Shown here in pieces: positions 1 through 9,686 of a DNA stretch of 64,000 nucleotides (positions are counted from its first letter, which is position 1; each line of letters starts with the position of its first letter). The stretch is from Geobacter sp. UBA5730 (GTDB taxonomy: Bacteria; Desulfobacterota; Desulfuromonadia; Geobacterales; Pseudopelobacteraceae): assembly GCA_002419465.1 (NCBI GenBank), contig DIGE01000018.1:50917-114916 (forward strand), read 5' to 3'. The position numbers were made by a program, and so were the translations under genes. Below the pieces are notes generated by a model. It was not told the DNA's origin, made no database searches, and saw only the letters and a list, made by a program, of their open reading frames with translations.

Positions 1-350
1 TCCTTCAAGTCCAGGTATTCGATTTCGCGGTTGACGATCCACCACGCCATGGGGTTGATGTCGTACCCCAGCACGTTGCACCCCACTCGGTTGGCCTCGA
101 TCAGCGGGGTGCCGCCACCCATGAAGGGGTCGGCAATGGCAATCCCTTTGAAATCGTTGGCGGAGAAAAAGGCATCCTTGAGCGGTCGGTCGCTGTATTC
201 GGAGAGGATCAGGCCACGGAACAGGGTTCCCGGACGGCGGGCAAACCACTTATGTACGGCGATTATGGGACGGTAGTTCTGCTGGATCTGTTTTTCACGC
301 AGGGCCAGAGAGGAGATGAAGGGGATGTCGAAGTTCTTTTCTATTGACAT
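1..350 (-). CDS. DNA methylase, N-terminal part (runs off the window)
   Basis: The reading frame opens at an ATG at 348-350 and stays open to base 1, so only about 116 N-terminal residues are visible. They contain HKWFARRPGTLF, typical of the amino end of DUF1156-like and related adenine-specific DNA methylases, and DPFMGGGTPLIEANR, the SAM-binding motif I of amino-methyltransferases, followed by LGYDINPMAW. The catalytic (D/N)PPY motif would lie outside the window. The gene could be an orphan methylase or part of a restriction system; the neighbours seen here do not decide. Assignment to a DNA methylase is fairly sure, the exact family less so. Confidence 0.72.
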   Translation of the reverse strand, partial: MSIEKNFDIPFISSLALREKQIQQNYRPIIAVHKWFARRPGTLFRGLILSEYSDRPLKDAFFSANDFKGIAIADPFMGGGTPLIEANRVGCNVLGYDINPMAWWIVNREIEYLDLK

Positions 351-517
351 ATGGATGTTATAGTATAGTTCCGATTTTAATTAGATAGGTGTTTTTTCTA
401 TTTTTTGTTCATACTTCACGCCGGGGTGTATCGGTGCAACATCACGTTGTACCATGGCTAATCACCCTTTTCGTATGCCCACACGATAGTATCGTCAAAC
501 GATAACATCGATGTCCT

Positions 518-1648
518 TTAAAACTGCAACTGTCCATTGTCAATGATGATCTCATGGCTGCCGTCCGGCATCACCAGTGTCACAGTGGGCTGATAAAAGA
601 CGTAATCCTCATGGAACGGTGCCGCCACCGTGCCGCCAAAGCCGGTGTTGTCCCCCAGGGCCAGGTGGATGGTGCCCAGGATTTTCTCGGCCTCCAGTAC
701 GTTGTCCGGTCGGCTGGCCTTGTCGTTGGTACCGATCCCCAGCTCGGCCAGGTTACGGCAGTTGGGGTTCTCAGCAAATTTTGCCTCCAGCCGCTGCTTG
801 AGCGGATCGTCGCCGTCAATCCGCACCACCGTGCCATCGGCCACCGTCAGGGTCAGCGGGCTGGCCAGCTTGGCTGTGGGACCCCACTCGATCATCATCG
901 TGCCGTGGCTCTCACCCTCCAGCGGGGCCAGGTAGGCCTCGCCGGCCGGCAGGTTGCCAAAGGCGCCGTCGGCGGTCAGCAGACCGTCGTCCCCTTCGGC
1001 ATGGCGTCCCTTTTTACAAATATGCATGACCGTGCCGTTGGGGCACTCCACATAGACCCACTCAGCCCGGTTAACCGCCTCAACCAGCTTCGCGGTTCGG
1101 GCTGCCAGGGCCTGCCAGTCCACGGTCATGGAGGTGCCAAACATCTCTGGGTCAAAGTGCGGCAGGGAGGCGAAACGGGCCCCGGCATGGCAGGCCAGCT
1201 TGCGGAAATTGGTATGACTGGTGGAGTTGTTGGACAGAGCAATGATGATGTTGGCCACGGCGGCCGTACCGGCAGCCACAATGGCCCGCGCCCGCTCCAG
1301 ACCGGCAGGGTCGATGGTCTTGGCCAACAGCGGCCCCATCAGACCGGTGAGTTCAAACTGCTCGACCATCGCCTCGCCGAAGACAGCGGTCCAGAGCGCT
1401 AATGGCGGCTCTGCTCCGGAGGCCGGTGTGGCGGGAAAGTCAACAAAGGTTGCGTTACCGTAGGTATCCCCGGCAAAACCGGCCAGTTCCCGGGCCGTGG
1501 TGTGCAGCCGGGTGCGCCGATCCAGATCTGACGCGGTTACGGCTTCATCGGCCCTGATCAGGTCACTGAACACCAAAATCCGCTCACCGGAGCGATAGCC
1601 CATATTACTCCTGAAAAGTGCCTCGAAGGCTCCATGGTACTGATGCAT
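518..1648 (-). CDS. M29-family (thermophilic) aminopeptidase-like protein
   Basis: A 376-residue protein without signal peptide or membrane segment. The C-terminal half has the metal-site pattern of M29 aminopeptidases: GNLPAGEAYLAPLEGESHG, where the acidic residues bind metal, then NLAELGIGTNDKA, EKILGTIHLALGDN and a late FHEDYVF with His and Asp ligands. M29 enzymes are cytosolic di-metal exopeptidases that remove N-terminal residues. The fold is shared with 2,5-dihydroxypyridine dioxygenases, so a non-peptidase role cannot be excluded. It stands alone, divergent from sfrB. Confidence 0.7.
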   Translation of the reverse strand: MHQYHGAFEALFRSNMGYRSGERILVFSDLIRADEAVTASDLDRRTRLHTTARELAGFAGDTYGNATFVDFPATPASGAEPPLALWTAVFGEAMVEQFELTGLMGPLLAKTIDPAGLERARAIVAAGTAAVANIIIALSNNSTSHTNFRKLACHAGARFASLPHFDPEMFGTSMTVDWQALAARTAKLVEAVNRAEWVYVECPNGTVMHICKKGRHAEGDDGLLTADGAFGNLPAGEAYLAPLEGESHGTMMIEWGPTAKLASPLTLTVADGTVVRIDGDDPLKQRLEAKFAENPNCRNLAELGIGTNDKASRPDNVLEAEKILGTIHLALGDNTGFGGTVAAPFHEDYVFYQPTVTLVMPDGSHEIIIDNGQLQF

Positions 1649-1871
1649 ACAGTCGGTCCCCCCTCGTTCGCGTGAGTGACTTTTTTATAGCACAAATCAG
1701 CCTGCGTTGGTGCTGCCGATCAGCAGATTCCTAATATTTTTTCCCTTGATTTCAACGGAATGGTTATGGTAAGCAGGCATACTGTATACAATTTTACGGA
1801 CTCTTTTCGTCTGTCATTATCAGCACTTAAGCCCTCAAAATAATTTGGCTTTTTGTGTTGTGGAGGTAGCT

Positions 1872-3890
1872 GTGGCACAGGTCGTTTTTTCAACATGGGG
1901 CAATAATGTCATAGACAACCGATCAGTAACCGGCGAACCGGCAGCAGCCAGCTTCCGCCTGCCGGTGGCTTTTGATGGTCAGCAGCCGCTCAGGGCCTTC
2001 ATGGGCTGGGACGGCCTGATCGTCTTCGACAACGAGGTCGATATTCCGGCCATGGCCGCCGAGTACATGCAACGGGTACAGACCCTGTTCTGCTGCGGCA
2101 AGTGCACCCCCGGCAAGAAGGGCACCAAGGTCCTGGCCGATCTGCTGCAAAAGGTGATCAGCGGCCAGGCAAAAGAAGCCGACCTCGACCAGGTGGCCGA
2201 TCTGAACGCCCTGCTGCAAAACTGCAAGTGCACGCTCTGCCCCAGTTCGACCCAGCCGGTGCTTGACGCGGTGCAGTACTACCGCGCCGACTTCCTGGCC
2301 TACCTGAACGGCGGCCGCACTGCAAAGCAGGAAAAGTACCTGCACAAAATCACCGCACCCTGCATGGACAAATGTCCCGCCCATATCGACATCCCCAAAT
2401 ATATTGAAGAGATCAAGAATTATCAGTACTCCGACGCGCTGGCCACCATCCGCGAAAACATGCCGTTGCCGGCAGTCTGCGGGCGGGTCTGCCCGCACCC
2501 GTGCGAAACAGCCTGCCGCCGCAAGAATGTGGATGATGCCATCAACATCATGGTGCTGAAACGCTCAGCCTCGGATTATGAGTGGCTGCACAAGCTGACC
2601 CCGCCGATGGTGCCTGCCCCTCGCAAAAACAAGAAAATCGCGATTGTGGGCGCCGGTCCGGCCGGTCTGGCAGCCGCCTACTACCTGGCCCTGCAAGGGT
2701 ACCCCTGCACCATCTACGAAGCACTGCCGGAAGGTTTCGGCGGCGGCATGGTGGCGGTCGGTATTCCTGCCTACCGGATGCCGCGTCACATCCTGCAGCG
2801 CGATATCGACATCATCCAATCCATGGGGGTCGAGATCAAGTACAACATGCGGGTCGGTACGGATATCAGCCTGCCGGAACTGAAGGCCCAGTACGATGCC
2901 GTATTCCTGGCCCCCGGCGCACACCGTTCCAAGCCGATGGGCGTGGAGGGTGAAGACAAGGGCTACAAGGGCTTCCTGCCCGGCGGTATCGACTTCCTGC
3001 GGGAGGCCTACATGGGCCGCCCCACCGGCATGGGCAAAAAGGTCTGCGTGGTGGGCGGCGGCAATACCGCCATCGACTGCGTACGGGTAGCCCTGCGGGA
3101 AGGCGCGGAAGAATCGATCCTGCTCTATCGTCGTTCCCGTAACGAGATGCCGGCCGATGTCTGGGAGGTAGACGGCGCTGACGAAGAAGGGGTCAAATTC
3201 GAATTCCAGGTGCTGCCCACCAAGATCCTGGTGGATGGCAACAACCAGGTCACCGGCGTGGAGTGCGTACGGATGGCTCTGGGAGAGCCGGACGCTTCCG
3301 GTCGCCGCAGACCTGAACCGATGCCGGGCAGCGAGTTTGTGGTTGAATGCGATACGGTGATCCCGGCCATCGGCCAGGATGCCGATCTCGGGTTTATTCC
3401 GCCTGAGATGGGCATCGACATCAGCAAATGGAACACAGTGATTACCAAGTACCTGCCGCTCAAGGATGCTGCTGGCAAAGAGCTGAAGGACGGCATGGGT
3501 AATCCGCTCTCCCGTTACTTGATTACCGATTGCGAGGGCGTGTTTGCCGGTGGCGATGCTGAAATCGGCCCCCTGACGGTGGTGGCCTGTATCGGCAACG
3601 CTCACCGGGCCGCCAATGTAATCGGGCGCTACCTGGAAGAGGGCACGGCCTATCTGACCGAGCAGGAGATCTTCGAAGACCTGCTGACCTATCTGGGCGT
3701 CTACGACAAGAACGAAGCGGTGGCCTGGCTGGATTCTGCCGGGCGTGCCGGCCAGAAAGAGGTCCACGGCAAAGAGCGCGCCAGCAAAGGCAACTACGGC
3801 GAGGTGGAACTGGGCTTCAGCGACTCAACGGCCCAGGCCGAAGCCGACCGCTGTCTGCGCTGTTACCGCATGGCCATGGTGGCCCTGTAG
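1872..3890 (+). CDS. sfrB: NADPH oxidoreductase, beta subunit (SfrB-like, GltD-type flavoprotein)
   Basis: I chose the GTG at 1872 because TGGAGGTAG sits six bases upstream; an in-frame TTG at 1845 would add nine residues without a good site. The 672-residue protein begins MAQVVFSTWGNN. It has a NuoF-like Fe-S segment (CCGKCTPGKKG), then the double-Cys cluster domain of GltD/dihydropyrimidine dehydrogenase (CMDKCPAHIDIP, CGRVCPHPCETAC), an FAD dinucleotide fold (IVGAGPAGLAAAYYLA), an NADPH fold (VCVVGGGNTAIDCVRVALREG) and the closing GVFAGGDAEIGP motif. In Geobacter sulfurreducens the SfrAB pair was purified as a soluble NADPH-dependent Fe(III) reductase and later tied to acetate metabolism. 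It is 59 bases upstream of sfrA and presumably co-transcribed, forming the NADPH-oxidising half of the complex. Confidence 0.85.
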   Translation: MAQVVFSTWGNNVIDNRSVTGEPAAASFRLPVAFDGQQPLRAFMGWDGLIVFDNEVDIPAMAAEYMQRVQTLFCCGKCTPGKKGTKVLADLLQKVISGQAKEADLDQVADLNALLQNCKCTLCPSSTQPVLDAVQYYRADFLAYLNGGRTAKQEKYLHKITAPCMDKCPAHIDIPKYIEEIKNYQYSDALATIRENMPLPAVCGRVCPHPCETACRRKNVDDAINIMVLKRSASDYEWLHKLTPPMVPAPRKNKKIAIVGAGPAGLAAAYYLALQGYPCTIYEALPEGFGGGMVAVGIPAYRMPRHILQRDIDIIQSMGVEIKYNMRVGTDISLPELKAQYDAVFLAPGAHRSKPMGVEGEDKGYKGFLPGGIDFLREAYMGRPTGMGKKVCVVGGGNTAIDCVRVALREGAEESILLYRRSRNEMPADVWEVDGADEEGVKFEFQVLPTKILVDGNNQVTGVECVRMALGEPDASGRRRPEPMPGSEFVVECDTVIPAIGQDADLGFIPPEMGIDISKWNTVITKYLPLKDAAGKELKDGMGNPLSRYLITDCEGVFAGGDAEIGPLTVVACIGNAHRAANVIGRYLEEGTAYLTEQEIFEDLLTYLGVYDKNEAVAWLDSAGRAGQKEVHGKERASKGNYGEVELGFSDSTAQAEADRCLRCYRMAMVAL

Positions 3891-3949
3891 GGAAACGGCT
3901 CGCTTCCTTGTATTGATACACAAATTAAACTCAGCATAGGAACCAAGCA

Positions 3950-6385
3950 ATGGCACATACTGAATGCTGCGATACCAATAGAACCATCACCCTGACCATT
4001 GACGGCAGCGACGTTCAGGTGCCCAGCGGCACCACCATTCTGGACGCAGCCCGCAAGCTGGGGATCAAGATCCCGACCCTCTGCTGGCTGGAGAAGATCT
4101 CCACCACCGGCGCCTGCCGGGTCTGCGCCGTGCATGTGGAAGGGGTCGCCCGTCCGATGACCGCCTGCAACACGCCGGTCAAGGAAGGGATCAAGGTCAT
4201 TACCCAGTCAACTGAACTGGAGCAGATTCGCAAAAAGACCATGGAACTGATGCTGGTCAACCATCCGCTTGATTGCCCGGTCTGCGATGCAGCCGGCGAG
4301 TGCGACCTGCAGGATACCTGCTACGGCTTGAGTGTCGCCAAACAGGAGTATGCCGCTGACCTGGAGCGTTTGCCGATCCGCTACGACTGGTCACTGCTGG
4401 AAAGCGATCCGAACCGCTGCATCCTCTGCGAAAAGTGCGTCAAGGTCTGCCGCGAGATCACCGGCGTGGGCGCCATCGAGACCCAGTCCTGCGGTGATCG
4501 CGCCGTGGTGGAAACCGTTTCCGGCCAGCCGCTGGATTGCGATTTCTGCGGCAACTGCATCGCGGCCTGCCCCACCGGCACCCTGATCAGCAAGCCGTTT
4601 AAATTTGCCGGTCGCCCCTGGTCTTTCGAAGTCAAAAACAGTATCTGCGGCTTCTGTTCCTCCGGCTGCCAGATCGAGTACCATGTCCAGAACGGCAAGG
4701 TGGCCCGGGTCACCAGCGACGACAGCACCTACAACAACGGCAACCTCTGCATCAATGGCCGTTTCGGCTACAGCGCCTTCAACGCCCCTGAACGTCTGAC
4801 CACACCACTGCTCAAGGGGGTGGATGGCCAGCAGCGGGCTGCTACCTGGGATACGGCGTTGTCGGTTGCCGTTTCAGCCACCAAGGAACTGGTGGCCACG
4901 TACGGCGCCAAGGCGGTGGCCGGTATCGGCTCCCCCCGCGCCACCAACGAAGAGAACTTTCTGTTTGCCAAGCTGATCAAACAGGCCATCGGTTCTGCCA
5001 ACCTGGATTCGGAGGCTCGGCTGGGCTATGCCCAGGCCCAGGAGATTCAGGCCAGCATGCTCGGCATGACCGGCGCCACCCAACCCATGGACGCGCTGGA
5101 ACAGGCCGGCTCCATTATCGTGCTGGGAAGCGACCTCAAGGCTGAGTCTGCGGGCTTCGGCTACCGGGTGATCAAGGCAGCCACCAAGCATGATGCCAAG
5201 CTGGTGATCGCCTCGGCCCGTCCCACCTCTCTGGACGGTTTTGCCAACAGCGCCCTGCGCTACAAGGCCGGTTCAGAAGGATTTGTGGCATTGGGTCTGG
5301 CCAAGGCAGCCCTGAACCAGGGCAAAACGGATGCCGGTGCTACTGATGGTCTGGACGGCTTCAAGCAATCCCTGGCAGCCGCTTCCTTTGACCAGATTCA
5401 GGCGGCCACCGGCTTGTCAGAGGCCGACTACAACGATGCCGTATCATTCATCAACGGCCCGGTGGCGGTGGTCTATGGCTATGAGTTCATCCGTAGTGCC
5501 GATGCGCAGGCTGCCGTAACCGGCGCGGTCAACCTGGCGCTGTTGACCGGTGCAGACCTCTATCCGATTGACGAGAAGAACAACACCCAGGGCATGCTGG
5601 ATATGGGTGTGATTCCTGGCGCAGACGGCAAGGACCTCTTCCAGATCATCGATGCCATCGAAGCCGGCGAGATTCGTGCCCTGTTTGTGATGGGCAGCGA
5701 CCTGCTGCAGATCATGCCGAACCGGAGCAGAATCGAAGCAGCCCTCAAGAAGCTGGAATGCCTGGTGGTGCTGGATCTGTTCCCCACCGCCACCGCACAC
5801 CTGGCCCATGTGGTGCTGCCGGCCGCTGCCGCGCCGGAGAAGAGCGGCTCATTTACCACGGCAGACAACCGCACCCAGAGCTTTACAGCTGCCGCAACAC
5901 CCCCCGGCGAGGCTCGTCCCGATTACGTGATTCTGGGCGATCTGTATGCCCGCCTGACCGGCGGCGCTATCCCCAGCCTGGCTGCCCTGCAACAGGAGAT
6001 CGCCGTGCCGGTCAAGCAACATCTGGAGCGTCCGGCCTTTGCCGCCGTTACCCCGCAGGCCCCGGCCACCGGCAGCATGACCCTGCTGATCGCACCATTC
6101 CTGCGCCACAACGGCAGCTACACCAGCTGGTCGGTCAACAACCTGCAGGTGGCAGCAGAGGCGACGCTGCGACTGGGCACAACCGATGCCGCCAAACTGG
6201 GTGTTGCTAACGGCGACAAGGTTACCCTGGGTGCCAACGGCACTTCGGTCAGCCTGCCGGTTCAGCTGCAGCCGTCCATCCCTGCCGGTCTGGCAGTGGC
6301 ACCTACCCACTTCAGGACCAGCGGTTTGACCACGCTTTTGATCAAGCCGGCTGCCAGCCTGACCGTGACCATCAGCAAGGGCTAG
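3950..6385 (+). CDS. sfrA: NADPH oxidoreductase, alpha subunit (SfrA-like, NuoG/molybdopterin type)
   Basis: 811 residues; start ATG preceded by AGGA. The N-terminus is a [2Fe-2S] ferredoxin domain (TLCWLEKISTTGACRVC ending in a late Cys), followed by the NuoG-type His-Cys3 cluster (HPLDCPVCDAAGECDLQD), two [4Fe-4S] motifs (CILCEKCVKVC and CDFCGNCIAAC) and a further CxxC..C site (CGFCSSGCQIEY) that opens a molybdopterin-oxidoreductase domain filling residues about 220-800. This is the electron-wiring subunit partnering SfrB. Whether a pterin cofactor is bound cannot be judged from sequence alone. The gene ends just before a strong terminator. Confidence 0.85.
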   Translation: MAHTECCDTNRTITLTIDGSDVQVPSGTTILDAARKLGIKIPTLCWLEKISTTGACRVCAVHVEGVARPMTACNTPVKEGIKVITQSTELEQIRKKTMELMLVNHPLDCPVCDAAGECDLQDTCYGLSVAKQEYAADLERLPIRYDWSLLESDPNRCILCEKCVKVCREITGVGAIETQSCGDRAVVETVSGQPLDCDFCGNCIAACPTGTLISKPFKFAGRPWSFEVKNSICGFCSSGCQIEYHVQNGKVARVTSDDSTYNNGNLCINGRFGYSAFNAPERLTTPLLKGVDGQQRAATWDTALSVAVSATKELVATYGAKAVAGIGSPRATNEENFLFAKLIKQAIGSANLDSEARLGYAQAQEIQASMLGMTGATQPMDALEQAGSIIVLGSDLKAESAGFGYRVIKAATKHDAKLVIASARPTSLDGFANSALRYKAGSEGFVALGLAKAALNQGKTDAGATDGLDGFKQSLAAASFDQIQAATGLSEADYNDAVSFINGPVAVVYGYEFIRSADAQAAVTGAVNLALLTGADLYPIDEKNNTQGMLDMGVIPGADGKDLFQIIDAIEAGEIRALFVMGSDLLQIMPNRSRIEAALKKLECLVVLDLFPTATAHLAHVVLPAAAAPEKSGSFTTADNRTQSFTAAATPPGEARPDYVILGDLYARLTGGAIPSLAALQQEIAVPVKQHLERPAFAAVTPQAPATGSMTLLIAPFLRHNGSYTSWSVNNLQVAAEATLRLGTTDAAKLGVANGDKVTLGANGTSVSLPVQLQPSIPAGLAVAPTHFRTSGLTTLLIKPAASLTVTISKG

Positions 6386-6413
6386 TCAGACCGTTCTCTC
6401 CATGGTACGCTCA

Positions 6414-6445
6414 GGGCGCCGCAGCAGATTGCGGCGCCCTTTTCT
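6414..6445 (+). terminator. Rho-independent terminator after sfrBA
   Basis: A perfect 10-bp stem, GGGCGCCGCA with its complement at 6430-6439, a six-base loop, then TTTTCT. It lies 28 bases after the sfrA stop and only ten bases before the next gene start. Confidence 0.9.
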
Positions 6446-6454
6446 ATTGCTCAT

Positions 6455-8086
6455 ATGAACTGGCAGATTCAACAGATACTGCGCCGCCGACGCGCAGCAG
6501 AACAGGGGGCCATCCCGCCAGGGCGTGGCGGCACACTCTCGGTCTGTCTGGTCTACCCCAACCGCTACGAAACCGCCATGAGCAGCCTGGGATTTCAGGC
6601 AGTTTACCAACTCTTTAACGAGCAGCCCGAGATCGTCTGTGAACGAGCCTTTCTGCCGGACCGCGACGAACTGGCTGCCTACGGGAAGTCTGGTGACACT
6701 TTGGTCTCGCTGGAAAGCGAACGCCCGCTGTCCGACTTTGACATGGTCGCCTTTTCAATCTCCTTTGAACCGGACTTCATCAACATCCCCCGCATCCTCG
6801 GACTGGGTCGCATCCCGGCGCTGGCTGCGGAGCGGGACGGCTCCCACCCCCTGGTGATGGCCGGAGGCGCGGCCTGCTTCATCAACCCGGAACCGGCAGC
6901 CGAGCTGTTTGACCTGATCGCCGTCGGCGAAGGGGAGACGCTGATCCCCGACCTGTCCGCCTTGCTGCTGAATCACGGGGCACTGCCTCGGCCGGAGCTG
7001 CTGCGGCAGGCAGCCCAACTCCCCGGCATCTATATACCTGCACTGCCTGTTCAACTGCCGGTAACGCGGCGCTGCGCCCCGGCCGATTCGTCACCTTCAC
7101 AGTCGGTGATCCTGACCGAGCAGACCGAGTTCGGGAACATGTACCTGATTGAGGTCAGCCGCGGTTGCCCGCGGGGTTGCCGTTTCTGCGCCGCTGGATT
7201 CGTCTGGCAGCCGTTTCGCCAGCACCCCCTGGACCGACTCAAGGCCGCCTGCCGGGAAGGCCTCAGACACCGTTCCACCATCGGCCTGGTGGGAGCAGCG
7301 GTATCCGATCACCACCAGATCGAAGAGTTGTGCAGCTTTATTGTGGAGCAGGGCGGCGCCCCCTCGCTCTCTTCGTTGCGCCTTGACCGCCTGTCGCCGC
7401 GTCTGCTTGATCTGTTGGTTACCTCAGGGCACAAGACCATCAGCATGGCCCCGGAGGGCGGTTCACAACGGATGCGGGACATGATCCGCAAAAACCTGAC
7501 CGCTGAGCAGATTCTTGCTGCCGCAGATCAGGTGGCCCAGGCCGGCATCCTCAACCTGAAGCTCTACTTCATCATCGGCCTGCCCGGCGAGAACGACCAG
7601 GACCTTCAGGAGTTGATCGACCTGGCTGCCGCCATTCAGCGGACCGTGGTGGGGCAGGCCCGGGCCCACAAGCGGCTGGGTGAGATCACCCTCTCGGTCA
7701 ATCCGTTCATCCCCAAGCCGTTCACCCCGCTGCAATGGGCCGGCATGTGTCCGCTCGGCGAACTGAAACGCAAGGTGGCGCTGCTGGAAAAAGGGCTGCG
7801 GCCGATCCCCAATGTGCGGCTGAAGGTGGAAGAGTTGCAGGGCTGCGTGCTGCAGGCGCTCTTGTCCCGTGGCGGGCGGGAGCTGACGCCGCTGATCCTG
7901 CAGATGGCAGCTGGCCTGAACCTCAGGAAGGCTGCCAAGCTTTGCCGGATCGACCCCGAGCAGCTGGTCACCACGACCCTGACGCTGGATGCCAAACTTC
8001 CCTGGGAGGTGATCCTGGCCACGGACCGAACCAGGCTGGAAGACGAGTACCGGACCGCCATGGGGCTGATCGGAGTACAGCTATGA
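6455..8086 (+). CDS. B12-binding-type radical SAM protein
   Basis: 543 residues. The N-terminal third resembles the cobalamin-binding-like domain of uncharacterised radical SAM proteins (VCLVYPNRYETAMSSLGFQ; MAGGAACFINPEPAAELFD). The radical SAM site is EVSRGCPRGCRFCAAGF, giving the CxxxCxxC cluster ligands near residue 233, followed by the GLVGAAVSDH and MAPEGGSQRMR segments of the barrel. Such proteins are usually linked to RNA modification or remain uncharacterised; the substrate is unknown. No clear ribosome binding site precedes the ATG, but the residues just after it are family-like. The stop overlaps the next start (ATGA). Confidence 0.75.
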   Translation: MNWQIQQILRRRRAAEQGAIPPGRGGTLSVCLVYPNRYETAMSSLGFQAVYQLFNEQPEIVCERAFLPDRDELAAYGKSGDTLVSLESERPLSDFDMVAFSISFEPDFINIPRILGLGRIPALAAERDGSHPLVMAGGAACFINPEPAAELFDLIAVGEGETLIPDLSALLLNHGALPRPELLRQAAQLPGIYIPALPVQLPVTRRCAPADSSPSQSVILTEQTEFGNMYLIEVSRGCPRGCRFCAAGFVWQPFRQHPLDRLKAACREGLRHRSTIGLVGAAVSDHHQIEELCSFIVEQGGAPSLSSLRLDRLSPRLLDLLVTSGHKTISMAPEGGSQRMRDMIRKNLTAEQILAAADQVAQAGILNLKLYFIIGLPGENDQDLQELIDLAAAIQRTVVGQARAHKRLGEITLSVNPFIPKPFTPLQWAGMCPLGELKRKVALLEKGLRPIPNVRLKVEELQGCVLQALLSRGGRELTPLILQMAAGLNLRKAAKLCRIDPEQLVTTTLTLDAKLPWEVILATDRTRLEDEYRTAMGLIGVQL

Positions 8087-8265
8087 AACAGTGCAGCATT
8101 TGCGGTAGTGAGTTTGACGAGACCATTCCGATGTCCTCGGTTTTTCACGAAGCAGGGGCTTGGCTGGCTGAAGAGGTTTGGCAGGATGCGGGGGAACTCT
8201 GCCCGCAGTGCCTGGAAAACCGGGCACGGCTGGCGATGATGTACGCCCACGATTGTAACACCTGA
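8083..8265 (+). CDS. Small Cys-rich hypothetical protein
   Basis: 60 residues, starting at the ATG that overlaps the radical SAM stop, so translation is probably coupled. It has CSIC near the N-terminus and CPQC near residue 42, a spacing that suggests a zinc knuckle. I do not recognise a family. Its conserved-looking position suggests a role with the upstream radical SAM protein. Confidence 0.6.
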   Translation: MKQCSICGSEFDETIPMSSVFHEAGAWLAEEVWQDAGELCPQCLENRARLAMMYAHDCNT

Positions 8266-8278
8266 AACAGCACCTCGG

Positions 8279-8354
8279 TTTCAGATCAGATGATAACAAG
8301 GCGGCAAGGAGGAGCCGACGACGAAGCCAACGCAACGAGCGCCTTGATCTGAAA
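8279..8354. repeat. Intergenic element bounded by inverted repeat TTTCAGATCA
   Basis: TTTCAGATCA at 8279-8288 is exactly complementary to TGATCTGAAA at 8345-8354. The arms extend by AGGCG (8299-8303) and CGCCT (8340-8344) after a ten-base bulge on the left. The interior (AAGGAGGAGCCGACGACGAA onward) has an unusual purine-rich, GACGA-repeated look. It lies between convergent genes and resembles a REP-like interspersed repeat, but only one copy is in this window. Confidence 0.5.
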
Positions 8355-8361
8355 GCGGTAT

Positions 8362-8401
8362 AAAAAAGCCCGGCATCCAAGGAGGGGGGAGGAGGCCGGG
8401 C
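8362..8401 (-). terminator. Terminator at the end of the dcw cluster (after ftsZ)
   Basis: Read on the minus strand: GCCCGGC, a 20-base loop, GCCGGGC, then six T. It sits about 50 bases beyond the ftsZ stop. Confidence 0.75.
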
Positions 8402-8449
8402 AGAAAGAAACGCAGCCCGTACGGACAACGCTTCTTAAATGGGTTAGGT

Positions 8450-9616
8450 CTAGTCCACCGACTTGCGCAGGAAGGTGGGGATATCGTACTGGTCTTCATC
8501 GTCGATGGAGACGGTTCCCACGTGCCGTGTCGGCCGGGGGCTGTCCATCTTCTGGCGGTCGCGGATGAAGGTCGGGGTTTCGATGTTGATCACATTGGGC
8601 TGCTTGGGGGTGGCAATACCGATCGGCGCAAAGCCACGGTTGCGCTCAACCATCTCGAAGCGGTCACCAAAGCCGGTCACGATGGCGGTCACCTTGACCG
8701 TCTCGCCCATTGACTCGTCAATCACCACACCGACAATGATATTGGCATCTTCATGCACCTTCTCATGGATGGTCTTGTTGACGGCGTCGAAGTCGTCCAT
8801 GGTCATGTTTGATGAGCCGGTGATATTGACCAGCACGCCCCTGGCGCCGGAGACGTCAATATCCTCCAGCAGCGGCGAGGAGATCGCCTTGGTTGCGGCT
8901 TCAACGGCGCGGTTCTCGCCGTTGGAGATGCCGATCCCCATCATGGCCATGCCACGTTCACTCATGATCGACTTGACATCGGCAAAGTCCACGTTGATGA
9001 AACCGGAGGTGGTGATCAGATCGGAAATACCCTGAACAGCCTGACGCAGCACATCATCCGACGGCTTGAAGGCATCCAGAATCCCGAGGGAGCGGGGAGC
9101 GATGCTGATCAGGCGGTCATTGGGGATGATGATCAGTGAGTCAACATGTTCCTTGAGGGCGCGGACACCCTCATCAGCCTTGAGCTGGCGCAGCTTGCCT
9201 TCGCGGGAAAACGGCTTGGTGACGATACCGACCGTCAGTGCCCCCACTTCACGGGCCACTTCGGCAATCACGGGAGCGGCTCCGGTGCCGGTGCCACCGC
9301 CCATGCCGGCGGCGATGAAGATCATGTCGGCCCCTTTCAGCAGGTCAGCCAGTTTTTCGCGATCCTCCAGGGCTGCATCACGACCCACATTGGGATTGGC
9401 GCCAGCGCCCAGACCTTTGGTCAGTTGCCCACCCAGTTGTACCTTGACCGACGCAAGGGAGGAGCGCAACGCCTGGGCATCGGTATTGGCGACGATGAAA
9501 TCCACCTTGTTAATGCCGCTGGCCACCATGGTGTTCACGGCATTACCACCGCCGCCGCCCACGCCAACTACCTTGATGACCGCGCTCTGCTCGATGGTTT
9601 CGTCAAATTCGAACAT
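8450..9616 (-). CDS. ftsZ: Cell division GTPase FtsZ
   Basis: 388 residues with the tubulin signature GMGGGTGTGAAP near residue 105, the N-terminal nucleotide-binding GVGGGGGNAVN, the T7 catalytic loop (NVDFADVKSIM), and the conserved C-terminal tail YDIPTFLRK that docks FtsA. It polymerises into the Z-ring at midcell. Start ATG preceded by GGGGGAG. It is the last gene of the dcw cluster, 70 bases after ftsA, and is followed by a terminator. Confidence 0.98.
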   Translation of the reverse strand: MFEFDETIEQSAVIKVVGVGGGGGNAVNTMVASGINKVDFIVANTDAQALRSSLASVKVQLGGQLTKGLGAGANPNVGRDAALEDREKLADLLKGADMIFIAAGMGGGTGTGAAPVIAEVAREVGALTVGIVTKPFSREGKLRQLKADEGVRALKEHVDSLIIIPNDRLISIAPRSLGILDAFKPSDDVLRQAVQGISDLITTSGFINVDFADVKSIMSERGMAMMGIGISNGENRAVEAATKAISSPLLEDIDVSGARGVLVNITGSSNMTMDDFDAVNKTIHEKVHEDANIIVGVVIDESMGETVKVTAIVTGFGDRFEMVERNRGFAPIGIATPKQPNVINIETPTFIRDRQKMDSPRPTRHVGTVSIDDEDQYDIPTFLRKSVD

Positions 9617-9686
9617 CCGCTCCCCCTTTGTTATATTTAAATAATAATCTCATCAGTTCAGGTGCAGCCCAACACCGCCAAGGGTT

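Noticed and set aside
1700..1860. A sigma70 promoter for sfrBA around TATACA
   Set aside because: A possible -10 is visible but no convincing -35 at proper spacing, so not listed.
554..3767. Long frames opposite the aminopeptidase and sfrB (for example 2565-3767 minus, 400 codons)
   Set aside because: They mirror strongly coding genes in GC-rich sequence, lack ribosome sites and show no domain motifs. The same holds for antisense frames along the dcw cluster, glcD and uvrC.
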